From Streptomyces shenzhenensis (lineage in GTDB: Bacteria > Actinomycetota > Actinomycetes > Streptomycetales > Streptomycetaceae), in NCBI RefSeq assembly GCF_021462265.1, contig NZ_JAJONF010000015.1, forward strand, positions 124,001 through 188,000: a stretch of 64,000 bases of DNA. Reading direction: 5' to 3'. Below the pieces are notes generated by a model. It did not search any database, was not told the DNA's origin, and was given only the letters and a program-made list of their open reading frames with translations. Both the position numbers and the translations under genes were made by a program. Positions 25,378 to 33,983 of this stretch are shown in pieces (within the stretch, counting starts at the first letter, position 1; the number at the start of each line of letters is the position of its first letter).

Positions 25378-26330
25378 ACCGGGGCTTCCTCGGTCTCGGA
25401 AAGGCGGGCGAGGACTTCGTCCCGCGTGGGCTGTGCGGTGGTGCCGCCGTGAGCACGGGTGGACAGGGCTCCGCAGACCGCGGCGAAGCGGAGCGCTTCC
25501 GGCAGGGGTCTCCCGTCGAGCAGGGCGGCGATGAATCCGGCGTCGAAGCTGTCCCCGGCGCCCACCGCGTCGACCGGCCGGACCCGGATGCCCCGGGTGG
25601 TGAAGAGCCGTTCGCCATCGTGGCACAGCGCGCCGTCTGCGCCGTTCTTGACCGCGGTGACCGGGCCACGGCGGGCGAGCCGTGCGGCGGCCTCGGCGGG
25701 ATCGTCGGTATCGAGGCGGGCCAGGCGCCGGGCTTCCGCGGCGTTCGGCAGCAGGAAGTCGGTGTGGGCCAGGACCGCGTCCAGGCCCGAGGCCTCCCAC
25801 CGGCCCGCCGGGTCGTCGTTGGTGTCCAGGGAGGTGGTGGCGCCGTGCCGACGTGCGGTGCGCAGGAGTTCCGGGAGCGCGATCGCGAGCTGTGGCATCA
25901 GGAAGTAGGAGGCCGAGTGGACGTGCCGGGCGGCCCCCAGCAGTGTCGCGGGCACGTCGTCGGCCGTGGTCGCGGCCAGGGTGCCGGGGGCGGTGACGAT
26001 GGCCCGGTCGTCCCCGCGGGTGAGCACGACCGTCATGGGGGTGGGCCGGCGGGGGTCGAGCCGCAGCGCCTCGGTGTCGACGCCGTGGGCGCCGAGCCGG
26101 TCGCGCATGTAACGGCCGGCGTCGTCGTCGCCCACCCGGCCGGCGAAGGCGACCCTGAGACCGAGGCGTGCGGCCCCGCAGGCGACGATCGCGCCGGATC
26201 CCCCGACGGTGAGGGTGCCGGTGGGCACCAACTGTTCGCGCTGGCCGAAGGCGAGCGGGCCGTCGAGCGGGCCGACGACGACGTCGGGGTTGGCGTCACC
26301 GATGACGAGCAGGTCGAAGGTGTGCGGCAT
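25374..26330 (-). CDS. PfkB-family carbohydrate kinase
   Basis: 318-residue ribokinase-like sugar kinase. The N-terminal GG pair lies in VGGSGAIVACGAARLG. The second PfkB signature, with catalytic Asp, reads AVGAGDSFDAGFIAALL. The substrate may be tagatose 6-phosphate or free (galactos)amine, judged only from the genes around it. It lies between the permease gene and the GH4 gene. The start at 26330 is 43 bp after the permease stop, and the 3' end overlaps GH4. Confidence 0.88.
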   Translation of the reverse strand: MPHTFDLLVIGDANPDVVVGPLDGPLAFGQREQLVPTGTLTVGGSGAIVACGAARLGLRVAFAGRVGDDDAGRYMRDRLGAHGVDTEALRLDPRRPTPMTVVLTRGDDRAIVTAPGTLAATTADDVPATLLGAARHVHSASYFLMPQLAIALPELLRTARRHGATTSLDTNDDPAGRWEASGLDAVLAHTDFLLPNAAEARRLARLDTDDPAEAAARLARRGPVTAVKNGADGALCHDGERLFTTRGIRVRPVDAVGAGDSFDAGFIAALLDGRPLPEALRFAAVCGALSTRAHGGTTAQPTRDEVLARLSETEEAPV

Positions 26331-26373
26331 TGAGGTGTTCCTGCCTGAGTGGTGTGTCGGGTGGCGAACGGGG

Positions 26374-27267
26374 TCAGCCCTTGAGACCGGTGGAGGTGAT
26401 GGACTGGATGAACGCCTTCTGCGCACCGAGGAAGGCGAGCAGGACCGGCAGCACGGTGATGACGTTTCCGGCCATCACGGCGGCCCACTGGGTGTGGTGT
26501 TGTCCCTGGAAGGTCGTGAGGCCGAGCTGGAGCGTGTACTGGGTGTCGTGGTTGATGGCGATCAGGGGCCAGGTCAGGTCGTTCCAGGTGCTCAGAAACG
26601 TCAGGACGGCCACCGTGCTGAGGGCCGGCCGGGACAGCGGCAGCACGATCCGCCACAGCACGTGAAGCCGTGAGCAGCCGTCGATCCAGGCGGCTTCCTC
26701 CAGCTCGCGGGGCAGCGAGAGGAAGAACTGGCGCAGGAGGAACACCGAGAAGGGCGTGACCAGGGACGGCACGATCAGCGCGCCGAGGGTGTCGATGAGG
26801 CCGAGCTGCCTCATCACCAGGAACGTGGGGATCATCGTCAGCTGGAACGGGATCGCCATCGTGGCCAGCATCAGGCCCAGCAGCAGCCGGGAGCCGGCAA
26901 ACCGCATCCGGGCGAACGCGTAGCCGCCGAGAGTACCGAGCACGAGGTTCGCGGTGACCGTGACGAGGCTGACGACGAACGAGTTGGCGAACCAGCGGGG
27001 GAACATCGCGTTGCCCAGCACATAGCGGTAGCCGCCCAGGTCGAGGTGGGAGGGCCACAGCGCCGGCGGGAAGCGGTTGATCTCCGCGTTGCTCATGACC
27101 GAGCTGAGCGCCACCCAGATCAGCGGTACCGCGAAGAGCAGGGCCGTCGGCGCGAGCAGCAGGTGCCAGGGGCTGAACGGCAGTCGCGGGTGCCGTCGTC
27201 GCGTGTCGGGCCGGGGAGCGGAGGAGGCCGCCTGCGCGGCGCCGGGCGGGGCGGAGACGGTGGTCAT
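26374..27267 (-). CDS. Sugar ABC transporter permease, MalG type
   Basis: 297 residues with six predicted membrane helices. The EAA loop reads ELEEAAWIDGCSRLHVLWRI, the contact site for the ATPase. The start at 27267 overlaps the stop of the MalF-type permease (ATGA). Together with that permease and the lipoprotein it forms a CUT1-type importer, which normally handles oligosaccharides. No ATPase gene is present; Streptomyces often use the shared ATPase MsiK for such systems. Confidence 0.93.
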   Translation of the reverse strand: MTTVSAPPGAAQAASSAPRPDTRRRHPRLPFSPWHLLLAPTALLFAVPLIWVALSSVMSNAEINRFPPALWPSHLDLGGYRYVLGNAMFPRWFANSFVVSLVTVTANLVLGTLGGYAFARMRFAGSRLLLGLMLATMAIPFQLTMIPTFLVMRQLGLIDTLGALIVPSLVTPFSVFLLRQFFLSLPRELEEAAWIDGCSRLHVLWRIVLPLSRPALSTVAVLTFLSTWNDLTWPLIAINHDTQYTLQLGLTTFQGQHHTQWAAVMAGNVITVLPVLLAFLGAQKAFIQSITSTGLKG

Positions 27268-28202
27268 GCGGAGGCCCCCTGGACGCGGCGGCGGACGAAC
27301 TGGAGGATCAGGCCGATCAGGCCCAGGGCCACGGCCAGGACGTAGGCGGAGGCGGCCCCGTATCCGGCGGTGGCGTTCTGGAAGGCCTGCTGCCAGATGA
27401 AGTAGACGATCACCGTGGTGGAGCCGAGAGGGCCGCCCTTGGTGGTGACGTACACGAGGTCGAACGTCTGGAGGGACTCGATGGTCTGCCACAGCAGCAG
27501 GAAGACCGTGACGGGCCTGAGGGCGGGCAGCGTGACGTGGCGCAGGAGCTGGAGGCGGCCGGCGCCGTCCAGCCGGGCCGCCTCGATCAGCGAGGCCGGC
27601 ACGTCCTGGAGTGCCGCGAGGTAGATCACCAGGCAGAAGCCAGTACCGCTCCACAGGCTGATCGCGACGAGTACGGGAAGCGCCTGGGAGGGGTCGGTGA
27701 GGAAGCCCTGGGACGGGATGCCGAGGTGGTGCAGTACGGCGTTGGCGGCGCCGAACTCCGGGTCCAGGATGAAGGAGAACAGCACCCCCTGGGCGGTCGC
27801 GGAGACCACGAAGGGGACGAAGTACAGGGTGCGGTAGAGCCCGACGAAGCGGATGCGCCGGTTGAGGGCGAGGGCGAGGAGCAGGCCCACCGCCATGCTC
27901 GCGGGCACGTACAGCGCGGTGTACAGCAGGGTGTTGCGCAGAGCCTGGCTGAAGTGTGGGTCCTGGGCGAGGGCGCGGTAGTTGTCCGGGCCCACCCAAC
28001 GGCTGGGGGTGACGAGGTCGTCGGCCTGGAAGGACAGCAGCAGCGACCAGATGATGGGTACCACGCTCAGGCCGATGATGATCAGGACGGCGGGGGAGAC
28101 GAACGTCCAGGCCATGGCGGCCTCACCGGTTCGTCTGCGGCGCAGGGCTCGCCGGCTGTCCGGGGGCCCGGACACGGTGATCGGGGTGGGCAGTCGCGAC
28201 AT
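27264..28202 (-). CDS. Sugar ABC transporter permease, MalF type
   Basis: 312-residue CUT1 permease with six helices. The EAA motif reads SLIEAARLDGAGRLQLLRHV. A short basic N-terminal tail (RRALRRRRTG) precedes the first helix. It lies 12 bp behind the lipoprotein gene and overlaps the MalG-type gene by four bases. Confidence 0.93.
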   Translation of the reverse strand: MSRLPTPITVSGPPDSRRALRRRRTGEAAMAWTFVSPAVLIIIGLSVVPIIWSLLLSFQADDLVTPSRWVGPDNYRALAQDPHFSQALRNTLLYTALYVPASMAVGLLLALALNRRIRFVGLYRTLYFVPFVVSATAQGVLFSFILDPEFGAANAVLHHLGIPSQGFLTDPSQALPVLVAISLWSGTGFCLVIYLAALQDVPASLIEAARLDGAGRLQLLRHVTLPALRPVTVFLLLWQTIESLQTFDLVYVTTKGGPLGSTTVIVYFIWQQAFQNATAGYGAASAYVLAVALGLIGLILQFVRRRVQGASA

Positions 28203-28214
28203 GACGGGGGCTCC

Positions 28215-29543
28215 TCAGCGCGGGATGAGCAGTGCGGCGTTGGCATCGGCAGCGCAGGCGCGCAGTGCCTCGGCGGGGCTGCTCCGCCCCAGCAGCACGG
28301 CGACGACGGCCTGTCCGAGAGCCTGCGAGATCTGCGGATAGGCGGCGTGGACGGGGCGTACCCGGGCCGTGTCGAGGGCCTTGGTGAACACCCCCAGGCC
28401 CTCGGTGCCGCTCTCCTTGTGCTGCCAGGCGGGCAGATCGCGGGCCCGGCGGCTGAGCGGCAGGCTGCCCGCCTCGATGTCCCAGCGCACGTCCTGTGCG
28501 GGCTGTATGAGCCAGCTCACGAAGGTCTTGGCGGCCCGCTTGCGGGCGCCGCCGTTGTCGAACACGGTCCAGGTGTCGGGTCCGCTGATGGTCACCGGCC
28601 GACCGGAGAAGCTGGGCAGCGGCACGACTTGGTGGTCGATCTTCGCCTGCTGGATGTCGGGCAGCTGCCACGGACCGGTGACGACCATGCCCATGCGGCC
28701 GGACTCGAAGACCTGGTACATCTGCTCGCTGCCCGGCTTCGGGTCGACGTAGACGCTCTTGTCGCGGGCCAGGGCGGCCACCACCTCCAGGGCGCGGGTC
28801 CCGGTGTCGCCGAATCCGATGTGCTTGCCGTCGCCGGCGACGACGTCCCCGCCGAGGTCCCAGATCATGGGCCACAGGCGCCAGACGGTGTCCTCGTCGC
28901 CGACGCCGGGCCAGCCGGTGCCGAAGCGTCCGCCGCCGGCGTCGGTGAGCGCCTTGGCCGTGGCGACGAAGTCGTGCCACCGCCAGCCCGCTTCGGGCAG
29001 CGGCAGGCCGGCCTGCCGGAAGAGCTTCTTGTTGCAGACCACGGCGAGCGAGTCCAACAGCGCAGGCGCGGCGCGCACCTGGCCGTTGACGGTCACGGCC
29101 TCGCGCGACGGTTCCCAGTAGCTCGTCCAGGGAGCGGGGGCGTGCCGCACCGTGTCGGTGAGGTCGACGACCTGCGGGCTGCGGGCGACGCTCGCCAGGT
29201 CGGAGCCGAAGATGTAGGCGATGTCAGGGTAGGAGCCGGCGGCGAGGGCGGCCGTCACCTTCTGGAGCATCGCGTCGGCGAGGACTCCGCCGCCCAACTC
29301 GACCCGGATGCGGGGGTGGCTGCGCATGAAGGAGGCGACCAGGGATTCCACGGCCTTCCTGCCGGTGTCGGTCTGGCCGTGCCACATCTCGATGGTCACG
29401 GTGCCGTCGGCGCTGACGCCGTCGCCGCCGCCCGCCGCGCAGCCGGCGGCCGACAGGCCCGCGGCCGCCGCGGTGGCCAGAGCCGCGCCGGCACGCAGCA
29501 CGTCGCGGCGTGCGGGCTGCGCGCTGCGGTTGACCGCATACAT
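28215..29543 (-). CDS. Sugar-binding lipoprotein of ABC transporter
   Basis: 442-residue extracellular solute-binding protein, family 1. The N-terminus has ARRDVLRAG, a twin-arginine-like stretch, then a hydrophobic core and lipobox LSAAGC with Cys35 as the lipidation site. The mature part has GPWQLPDIQQAKIDHQVVPLP and other CUT1 features. The start at 29543 is fixed by GGAGG five bases upstream. It is the first gene of a five-gene operon (lipoprotein, two permeases, PfkB, GH4). It has a leader of several hundred bases containing the first structured-RNA candidate. Confidence 0.93.
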   Translation of the reverse strand: MYAVNRSAQPARRDVLRAGAALATAAAAGLSAAGCAAGGGDGVSADGTVTIEMWHGQTDTGRKAVESLVASFMRSHPRIRVELGGGVLADAMLQKVTAALAAGSYPDIAYIFGSDLASVARSPQVVDLTDTVRHAPAPWTSYWEPSREAVTVNGQVRAAPALLDSLAVVCNKKLFRQAGLPLPEAGWRWHDFVATAKALTDAGGGRFGTGWPGVGDEDTVWRLWPMIWDLGGDVVAGDGKHIGFGDTGTRALEVVAALARDKSVYVDPKPGSEQMYQVFESGRMGMVVTGPWQLPDIQQAKIDHQVVPLPSFSGRPVTISGPDTWTVFDNGGARKRAAKTFVSWLIQPAQDVRWDIEAGSLPLSRRARDLPAWQHKESGTEGLGVFTKALDTARVRPVHAAYPQISQALGQAVVAVLLGRSSPAEALRACAADANAALLIPR

Positions 29544-29904
29544 GGGTACCTCCGGTGTGGAGTGTGGGACACGCGTTTCCGCACAAGGGGTGCGTCCGGT
29601 GTACGGCGTTCCGGCCGCGGGGAAGGCCGGTGGTCCCGGCGGGGCTGGGTGCGGGGCCGGTCTCCGTGGGCCGTGGCGTCGCGGCGGGCGGTGCTCAGCG
29701 TCGGGCGCGTGACGCGGCGGACGGCGGTCGTGCCGCTGCCGCCGACACCACGCGTCCCAGGTGGTGCGAGGCCGGTCGGGTGCGGGCGTCGCGAGGCCGG
29801 GCGGGTCGGTCCGCACGGGAAGTGCGTCCAGGCACGGTGGTCGTGTCACGGCGGCCGCAGGGAAGTCGCGCGGATAGGGATCATGTCCGGGCCCAGAACC
29901 TGGT
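29544..29904 (-). other. Long untranslated leader of the transporter operon
   Basis: An open frame continues in phase upstream of the lipoprotein start, but it is Pro/Arg-rich without domain character and has no better ribosome binding site than that at 29543. I read this as untranslated leader lying between the structured-RNA candidate and the first gene. Confidence 0.5.
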
Positions 29905-30038
29905 GGGCACGTCCCCGCCTCGGACCCCGACGGGGTCCTGGCGACTCAGTCCGGACTTCTGACGCGTGGCCAGCTACCGGCTGGGCGTACCTCTGCCGCC
30001 GAGTGCTTCGACTGCGGCGTTGGCCAGGAGTTAAACGA
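29905..30038 (-). ncRNA. Candidate structured leader RNA, copy 1
   Basis: 134 nt that align along their length with 31144-31276. Conserved blocks in the minus-strand transcript include CAGAGGYACGCCCAGCCGGT, GAGTCGCCAGGAC and GAGGCGGGGACGTGCCC. Hairpins occur at equivalent places with different sequences: GGACCCC/GGGGTCC (29922-29938) and GCCGC/GCGGC (29995-30018). The ends can pair (CGTTT with AGGCG). Orientation is inferred because both copies precede minus-strand genes of the same pathway. I could not match it to a known riboswitch class by eye. Confidence 0.5.
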
Positions 30039-30068
30039 CGGTGCCGGGCGGCTGTCAAGAGGCAGTAG

Positions 30069-30086
30069 TGCTTGGATCTGCTTGGA
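30069..30086. promoter_or_regulatory. Tandem TGCTTGGA operator-like site
   Basis: TGCTTGGA occurs at 30069-30076 and 30079-30086, exactly one helical turn apart. It lies upstream of the structured leader of the transporter operon. A closely similar tandem (TGCTTGAA, period 10) precedes the GH114 gene. A shared regulator not encoded in the window is likely. Confidence 0.5.
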
Positions 30087-30135
30087 AAACCGATGAAGCG
30101 CGCATGATTGAGCATTGGTCGGGGGCGTGTGCGAC

Positions 30136-30174
30136 GTCTGCCTGTGACGGCTCCCCCAGCCGTCACAGGCAGAC
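30136..30174. terminator. Perfect 17-bp stem-loop
   Basis: Arms 30136-30152 and 30158-30174 are fully complementary (GTCTGCCTGTGACGGCT) around a CCCCC loop. It sits downstream of the GH114 gene and upstream of the transporter promoter, so it should end GH114 transcription and shield the next operon. Confidence 0.8.
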
Positions 30175-30221
30175 GCGCCGTCAAGGGGGTCGGGCGATGT
30201 CAACCGCGGTTCGACCGCGCC

Positions 30222-30272
30222 CTCAAGGGGCGCGGGGAACTGCGCGACCAGCCGCGACGGCGCCGCAGACGA
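30222..30272. repeat. Dispersed Streptomyces intergenic repeat
   Basis: The stretch around GGGGCGCGGGGAACTGCGCG followed by ACCAGCCGCGACGG matches a sequence I recall as widely scattered between Streptomyces genes. Its function is unknown. Copy number cannot be judged from one window. Confidence 0.5.
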
Positions 30273-30306
30273 CCCACCACATGACCCGGCACGTCCAGCG
30301 GAGCGA

Positions 30307-31122
30307 TCAGCAGGTCTTGCGGACGTACCCGCTGGTGCCGGCCGGTGAGACGTCCACGTCGCGCTGGACGATGCTCAGCGTGCCGCCCCACCCCTTGCAC
30401 GCCTTCGACCTGCCGGCATCGGTGTACTCGATCACGATCACGTTGTTGCCGAAGGCGCTGGTGTAGTCGCCGCACTCGTCGTACTGGCCGCACTCCTCGG
30501 CCACGGCGAAGTCGAGGCCGTTGGCCGTCCGGTTGCCGGCCAGTTCGGCGGTGTTCTTCTGGGCGATGGCCAGGCCGTCCGCGTGGGCGCGGGCGGAGAG
30601 CAGCTTGATGAACGCCTGTGCGTTGTTCGCCGTCAGCCGGTTCCCGGAGCGGGTGTAGCTGTCGTAGTTGTCGGGCTCGACTGCCTGGAAGCCCTTGTCC
30701 CGGCAGCCGTCGATCTGGGCTCCGATCGTGTTGGCGATCCGCTGCCGCTTGGCGGCCGTGCCGACGTCGAGGAGGGCCTCGCCCCAGTCCTCGTCGTAGA
30801 CGACCTTGCCCGCGGAGTCGCGCAGCAACAGGTCCGAGTCCCAGTCGCTCTCGGCGCCCGGCTGCGCCTGGAAGGCGTTGACGTAGCAGATGTTGTACAG
30901 GCCCGCCGCCGGGGAGGCGGTGTGGTCGCGGGTGACGACCCTGACGCCGGTCGGCGGCGTGTAGGCGCCTCCGATCTGGTAGTCGAAGGCGGCGTGTGTG
31001 GGCGGCAGGGCTACGGTCGCGGCCCGCGTCGAGGGTGCCTGGACGAGCAGAGCGCCGGTCAGGGCCACAGCGCCGACGGCCGCACCGGCGAGTTTACGGG
31101 AGTTGGTGTTCAGGCTGCTCAT
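30307..31122 (-). CDS. Secreted GH114 endo-alpha-1,4-polygalactosaminidase
   Basis: 271-residue extracellular enzyme. A signal peptide with core AVGAVALTGALLVQ is probably cleaved after STRA. The domain starts with HAAFDYQIGGAYTP and has the GH114 landmarks YVNAFQAQPGAESDW, AVEPDNYDSYTRSG, IAQKN and AVAEECGQYDECGDY. Acidic residues in EPDNYDS and EECG are the probable catalytic ones. The family hydrolyses alpha-1,4-linked galactosamine polymers. The start at 31122 has a weak CTGGAG site; longer frames would run through the structured leader and are rejected. Confidence 0.85.
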   Translation of the reverse strand: MSSLNTNSRKLAGAAVGAVALTGALLVQAPSTRAATVALPPTHAAFDYQIGGAYTPPTGVRVVTRDHTASPAAGLYNICYVNAFQAQPGAESDWDSDLLLRDSAGKVVYDEDWGEALLDVGTAAKRQRIANTIGAQIDGCRDKGFQAVEPDNYDSYTRSGNRLTANNAQAFIKLLSARAHADGLAIAQKNTAELAGNRTANGLDFAVAEECGQYDECGDYTSAFGNNVIVIEYTDAGRSKACKGWGGTLSIVQRDVDVSPAGTSGYVRKTC

Positions 31123-31143
31123 GCGGTGAGCTCCAGAGGAAGC

Positions 31144-31276
31144 GGGCACGTCCCCGCCTCGGACACGTGGGGTGTCCTGGCGACTCGGGCCGGGCTCGCG
31201 GCGCGGGGCCCGCATACCGGCTGGGCGTGCCTCTGAACGCGGAGCGTGACTCCGGCGTTGCCCGGGAGTAAAGCGA
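31144..31276 (-). ncRNA. Candidate structured leader RNA, copy 2
   Basis: 133-nt counterpart of 29905-30038, ending 21 bases before the GH114 start codon. Hairpin GGACAC/GTGTCC (31161-31177) replaces GGACCCC/GGGGTCC of copy 1. Hairpin AACGC-GGAG / CTCC-GCGTT (31236-31259) replaces GCCGC/GCGGC. Both changes preserve pairing. The conserved CAGAGG is complementary to CCTCTG overlapping the ribosome-binding region of GH114, so access to that site could be controlled. The ligand, if any, is unknown. Confidence 0.5.
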
Positions 31277-31511
31277 TCCCTTGTGAGGATGTCAACGCGC
31301 CGCCGAAGTCCCCCTGGTACGAGGCGAGTCGGGGCGCCCCGCGCGAGGGTGCGGCAGCCGGCGGACGGTCACTGTGCCGCGCGGGCCACGGAGGCGACGC
31401 GGTTGCTCGCGTGGAGGCGGGTGGCGTGTCGTGAGCACCTGGGCGCCCGGGCACCGGCTCCATGCCCGAACCCCGGTCGGCGCATCGCGACGGTGTCCGA
31501 GCGGAGAAAGA

Positions 31512-31559
31512 ATGCTTGAAGATGCTTGAAGTGAGCCTTGATAGAGCATTTTCAAGCAT
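31512..31559. promoter_or_regulatory. Three ATGCTTGAA operator elements in divergent promoter
   Basis: ATGCTTGAAG occurs at 31512-31521 and 31522-31531. The inverted form TTCAAGCAT lies at 31551-31559. The A/T content here is far above the surroundings. The site lies between GH114 (minus) and the Gfo/Idh/MocA operon (plus) and resembles the tandem at 30069-30086. Confidence 0.6.
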
Positions 31560-31560
31560 C

Positions 31561-31779
31561 TATTGTCAGGCGTGTCACGGTCGAGCCCGGGGTGCGTCGC
31601 CGGTCCGGGATGCGTCGTGGCGCATGTCTGCCGCGCCTCCCGTGCGGGCTCCGTCAGCGCCCCCCGGTACGCGGCGAGTCCGTCGGCCACCGCGTACCGC
31701 GGCCGACCCTCCGACCGGCCTACGACGCCCAGGCGTCGGCCACGTCTCCCCGTCCGGGACGAAGACGAAGGGGTGTTCC
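31561..31779 (+). other. Leader of the Gfo/SIS/aldolase operon
   Basis: About 220 bases without a convincing gene. No copy of the structured leader element was found here on the plus strand. CGACGCC-CA-GGCGTCG near 31730 could form a small hairpin. Confidence 0.4.
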
Positions 31780-33015
31780 ATGACCAACCAGCCGACCGCG
31801 CCGGAACTGCGCGTCGGTGTCGTCGGCACAGGCCAGCGAGCCGGGCTGGCCGTCCTGGCCGAGCGGCCCGGCTCGGCGCGCGTGGTCTCCTGCGCCGACA
31901 CGTCCGAGCGCGGCCGCGCCGACGCCCGGACGGTCTTCGGGGCCGGCGTCCAAGTCCACGAGCGCTACGAGGACATGCTCGCGGACGGCCTGGACGCCGT
32001 CTTCGTCCTCACTCCGGACGACTTCCACACCGCTCCGGCCCTGTACTTCCTCGAAGCGGGTGTCGCTGTGTTCGTCGAGAAGCCTCTGGCCGTCGACCTC
32101 GACGACTGCGACCGGGTCCTGACCGCCGCGGCCCGCACCGGCACCCGGCTGTACGTCGGGCACAACCTCCGCCATCTGCCGGTCCTGCGCACCATGCGCA
32201 GGCTCGTCGACGAGGGGGCGATCGGAACCGTGCGGGCCGTGTGGTGCCGGCATTTCGTCGGCCACGGCGGCGACTACTACTTCAAGGACTGGCACGCCGA
32301 ACGAGCCCGGACCACCGGCCTGTTGCTCCAGAAGGGCGCGCACGACCTGGACGCGATCCACTGGCTGGCGGGCGGCTGCGCCCGCACGGTGACCGCGCTG
32401 GGCGACCTGTCCGTATACGGGGCCAGTCCGCACCGCCGTACCCGGCCACAGGGGTCGGAGCGGGTGCAGGACTGGTTCGACGAGGGCGTCTGGCCGCCGT
32501 CCGCGCTCCGCGATCTCAACCCCGTCATCGACGTGGAGGACATCAGCATGGTGCTGACCCGCCTCGACAACGGGGTGCTCACGAGCTACCAGCAGTGCCA
32601 CTTCACCCCCGACTACTGGCGCAACTACACGGTCATCGGCGACGAGGGCCGGATCGAGAACCTCGGGGACGGCGTCCAGGGCGACGCCCCGGTGATCAAG
32701 GTGTGGAACCGGCGGCGGTCCGGCTACCGCCCCGAGGCCGATCTGACCCTGCATCCCACCGAAGCGGCCGGCGGCCCGCACGGAGGCGCGGATCAGTCCC
32801 TCGTCGACGAGTTCCTGCGTTTCGTCGCGCACGGCGGCGCAACCGAGACGTCGCCCGTCGCCGCCCGCGAAGCCGTCGCGACCGGCATCGCGGCCACCAC
32901 GTCCCTGCGTTCGGGCGGCGCTCCGGTGGAGGTCCCCGCCCTCGACCCGCACCTCGCCGACTACTTCGCGCGCCACCAGCCCGGCTCCCGCGCCCCGGCC
33001 TCCCGGAGCGACTGA
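31780..33015 (+). CDS. Gfo/Idh/MocA-family NAD(P)-dependent protein
   Basis: 411 residues. The N-terminal Rossmann motif is VGVVGTGQRAGLAVL. FVEKPLA supplies the conserved Lys, and LLLQKGAHDLDAIHWLAGG the C-terminal catalytic His region. The family contains sugar dehydrogenases and GH109 alpha-N-acetylgalactosaminidases. In this locus a role in oxidising or cleaving galactosamine residues is plausible but unproven. There is no signal peptide, so it is cytoplasmic. It is the first gene of the plus-strand operon. Confidence 0.88.
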   Translation: MTNQPTAPELRVGVVGTGQRAGLAVLAERPGSARVVSCADTSERGRADARTVFGAGVQVHERYEDMLADGLDAVFVLTPDDFHTAPALYFLEAGVAVFVEKPLAVDLDDCDRVLTAAARTGTRLYVGHNLRHLPVLRTMRRLVDEGAIGTVRAVWCRHFVGHGGDYYFKDWHAERARTTGLLLQKGAHDLDAIHWLAGGCARTVTALGDLSVYGASPHRRTRPQGSERVQDWFDEGVWPPSALRDLNPVIDVEDISMVLTRLDNGVLTSYQQCHFTPDYWRNYTVIGDEGRIENLGDGVQGDAPVIKVWNRRRSGYRPEADLTLHPTEAAGGPHGGADQSLVDEFLRFVAHGGATETSPVAAREAVATGIAATTSLRSGGAPVEVPALDPHLADYFARHQPGSRAPASRSD

Positions 33016-33092
33016 GCCCTCCTCCGCACCCCACCGACCCACGCAGCGCCCCTGTGCGCGGCGCCCGTCCCTCCCCAGCAAGGAGCACGCAC

Positions 33093-33983
33093 ATGTCGTT
33101 CATAGGCGAGGAGATCGCCCGCCAGCCCCAGACCTGGCTCAAGGCCGCGAGCGTGGCGGCCGAGGCGGCGGATCTGCTGCCCCGCCCGGGCGAGCGGGTT
33201 GCCGTCGTCGGCTGCGGCACCTCCTGGTTCATGGCCGAGGCGTACGCCGCGCTGCGCGAACGGCGAGGCCTGGGCGAGACGGACCACTTCGCGGCCTCCG
33301 AGTTCCCCCACGAGCGCACCTACGACCGACTGGTGGCGATCTCCCGGTCCGGCACCACCACCGAGATCCTGGACCTGCTGGAGCGCAGGCGCGGCCGTTT
33401 CCCGGCCGTCGCCCTGACCGCCGGCACATCCACCCCGATCGTCGACGCCGCCGACGACGTCCTCGACCTGTCCTTCGCGGACGAGAGGTCGGTCGTGCAG
33501 ACCGTCTTCGCGACCACCGCGCTCACCGCCCTGCGCGTCGGTCTGGGCGAGTCGGCCGAGCCGCTGGCGCAGGCCGCGCGCACGGCACTCGACGCGCCAC
33601 TGCCCGAGGAGTGGCTCGCCGCCGACCAGATCACCTTCCTCGGCCGCAGCTGGGCGCACGGCATCGCCCGCGAGGCCTCCCTGAAGATGCGTGAGGCCAC
33701 CCAGAGCTGGACGGAGGCCTACCCGTCCCTGGAATACCGGCACGGCCCGATCGCCATCGCCGCGCCCGGTCGTCTGGTGTGGCACTTCGGCGCGGACGAG
33801 GACGGACTGCGGGCGGACGTCGCCGCCACGGGCGCGTACTTCGTGGACCACCCCGAGGACCCCCAGGCCGACCTGGTACGGGTGCAGCGGCTCGCCGAGG
33901 CCGGCGCCGTGCGCAGGGGACTCGACCCCGACCGGCCGCGCGCCCTCAGCCGCTCCGTGATCCTGGACCGGCCCGGTTCCTGA
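33093..33983 (+). CDS. SIS-domain sugar-phosphate isomerase/deaminase, AgaS-like
   Basis: 296-residue tandem SIS-domain protein. Phosphosugar loops are VGCGTSWFMAEAYAAL and AISRSGTTTEILDLL in the first domain. The second has GRSWAHGIAREASLKMREA and the EYRHGP element found in GlmS- and AgaS-type proteins. The most probable reaction is deamination and isomerisation of galactosamine 6-phosphate to tagatose 6-phosphate. AAGGAG precedes the ATG. It stands 77 bp after the Gfo-family gene. Confidence 0.85.
   Translation: MSFIGEEIARQPQTWLKAASVAAEAADLLPRPGERVAVVGCGTSWFMAEAYAALRERRGLGETDHFAASEFPHERTYDRLVAISRSGTTTEILDLLERRRGRFPAVALTAGTSTPIVDAADDVLDLSFADERSVVQTVFATTALTALRVGLGESAEPLAQAARTALDAPLPEEWLAADQITFLGRSWAHGIAREASLKMREATQSWTEAYPSLEYRHGPIAIAAPGRLVWHFGADEDGLRADVAATGAYFVDHPEDPQADLVRVQRLAEAGAVRRGLDPDRPRALSRSVILDRPGS

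Noticed and set aside
29905..30038. Assignment of the leader element to the ydaO (c-di-AMP) riboswitch
   Set aside because: Terminal pairing of CGYTT with AGGCG is reminiscent, but the GGGGAACC, GGGTGAAT and GACAGCTAAC blocks of ydaO are absent.
29905..31276. The leader element as a small insertion sequence or MITE pair
   Set aside because: No terminal inverted repeats or target duplications are seen, and the differences between copies preserve pairing, which suits RNA selection better.
30060..31560. DasR-type (dre) operators at the amino-sugar locus
   Set aside because: The repeated element is TGCTTGRA in tandem, unlike the A/CTGGTCTAGACCA-type dre palindrome.
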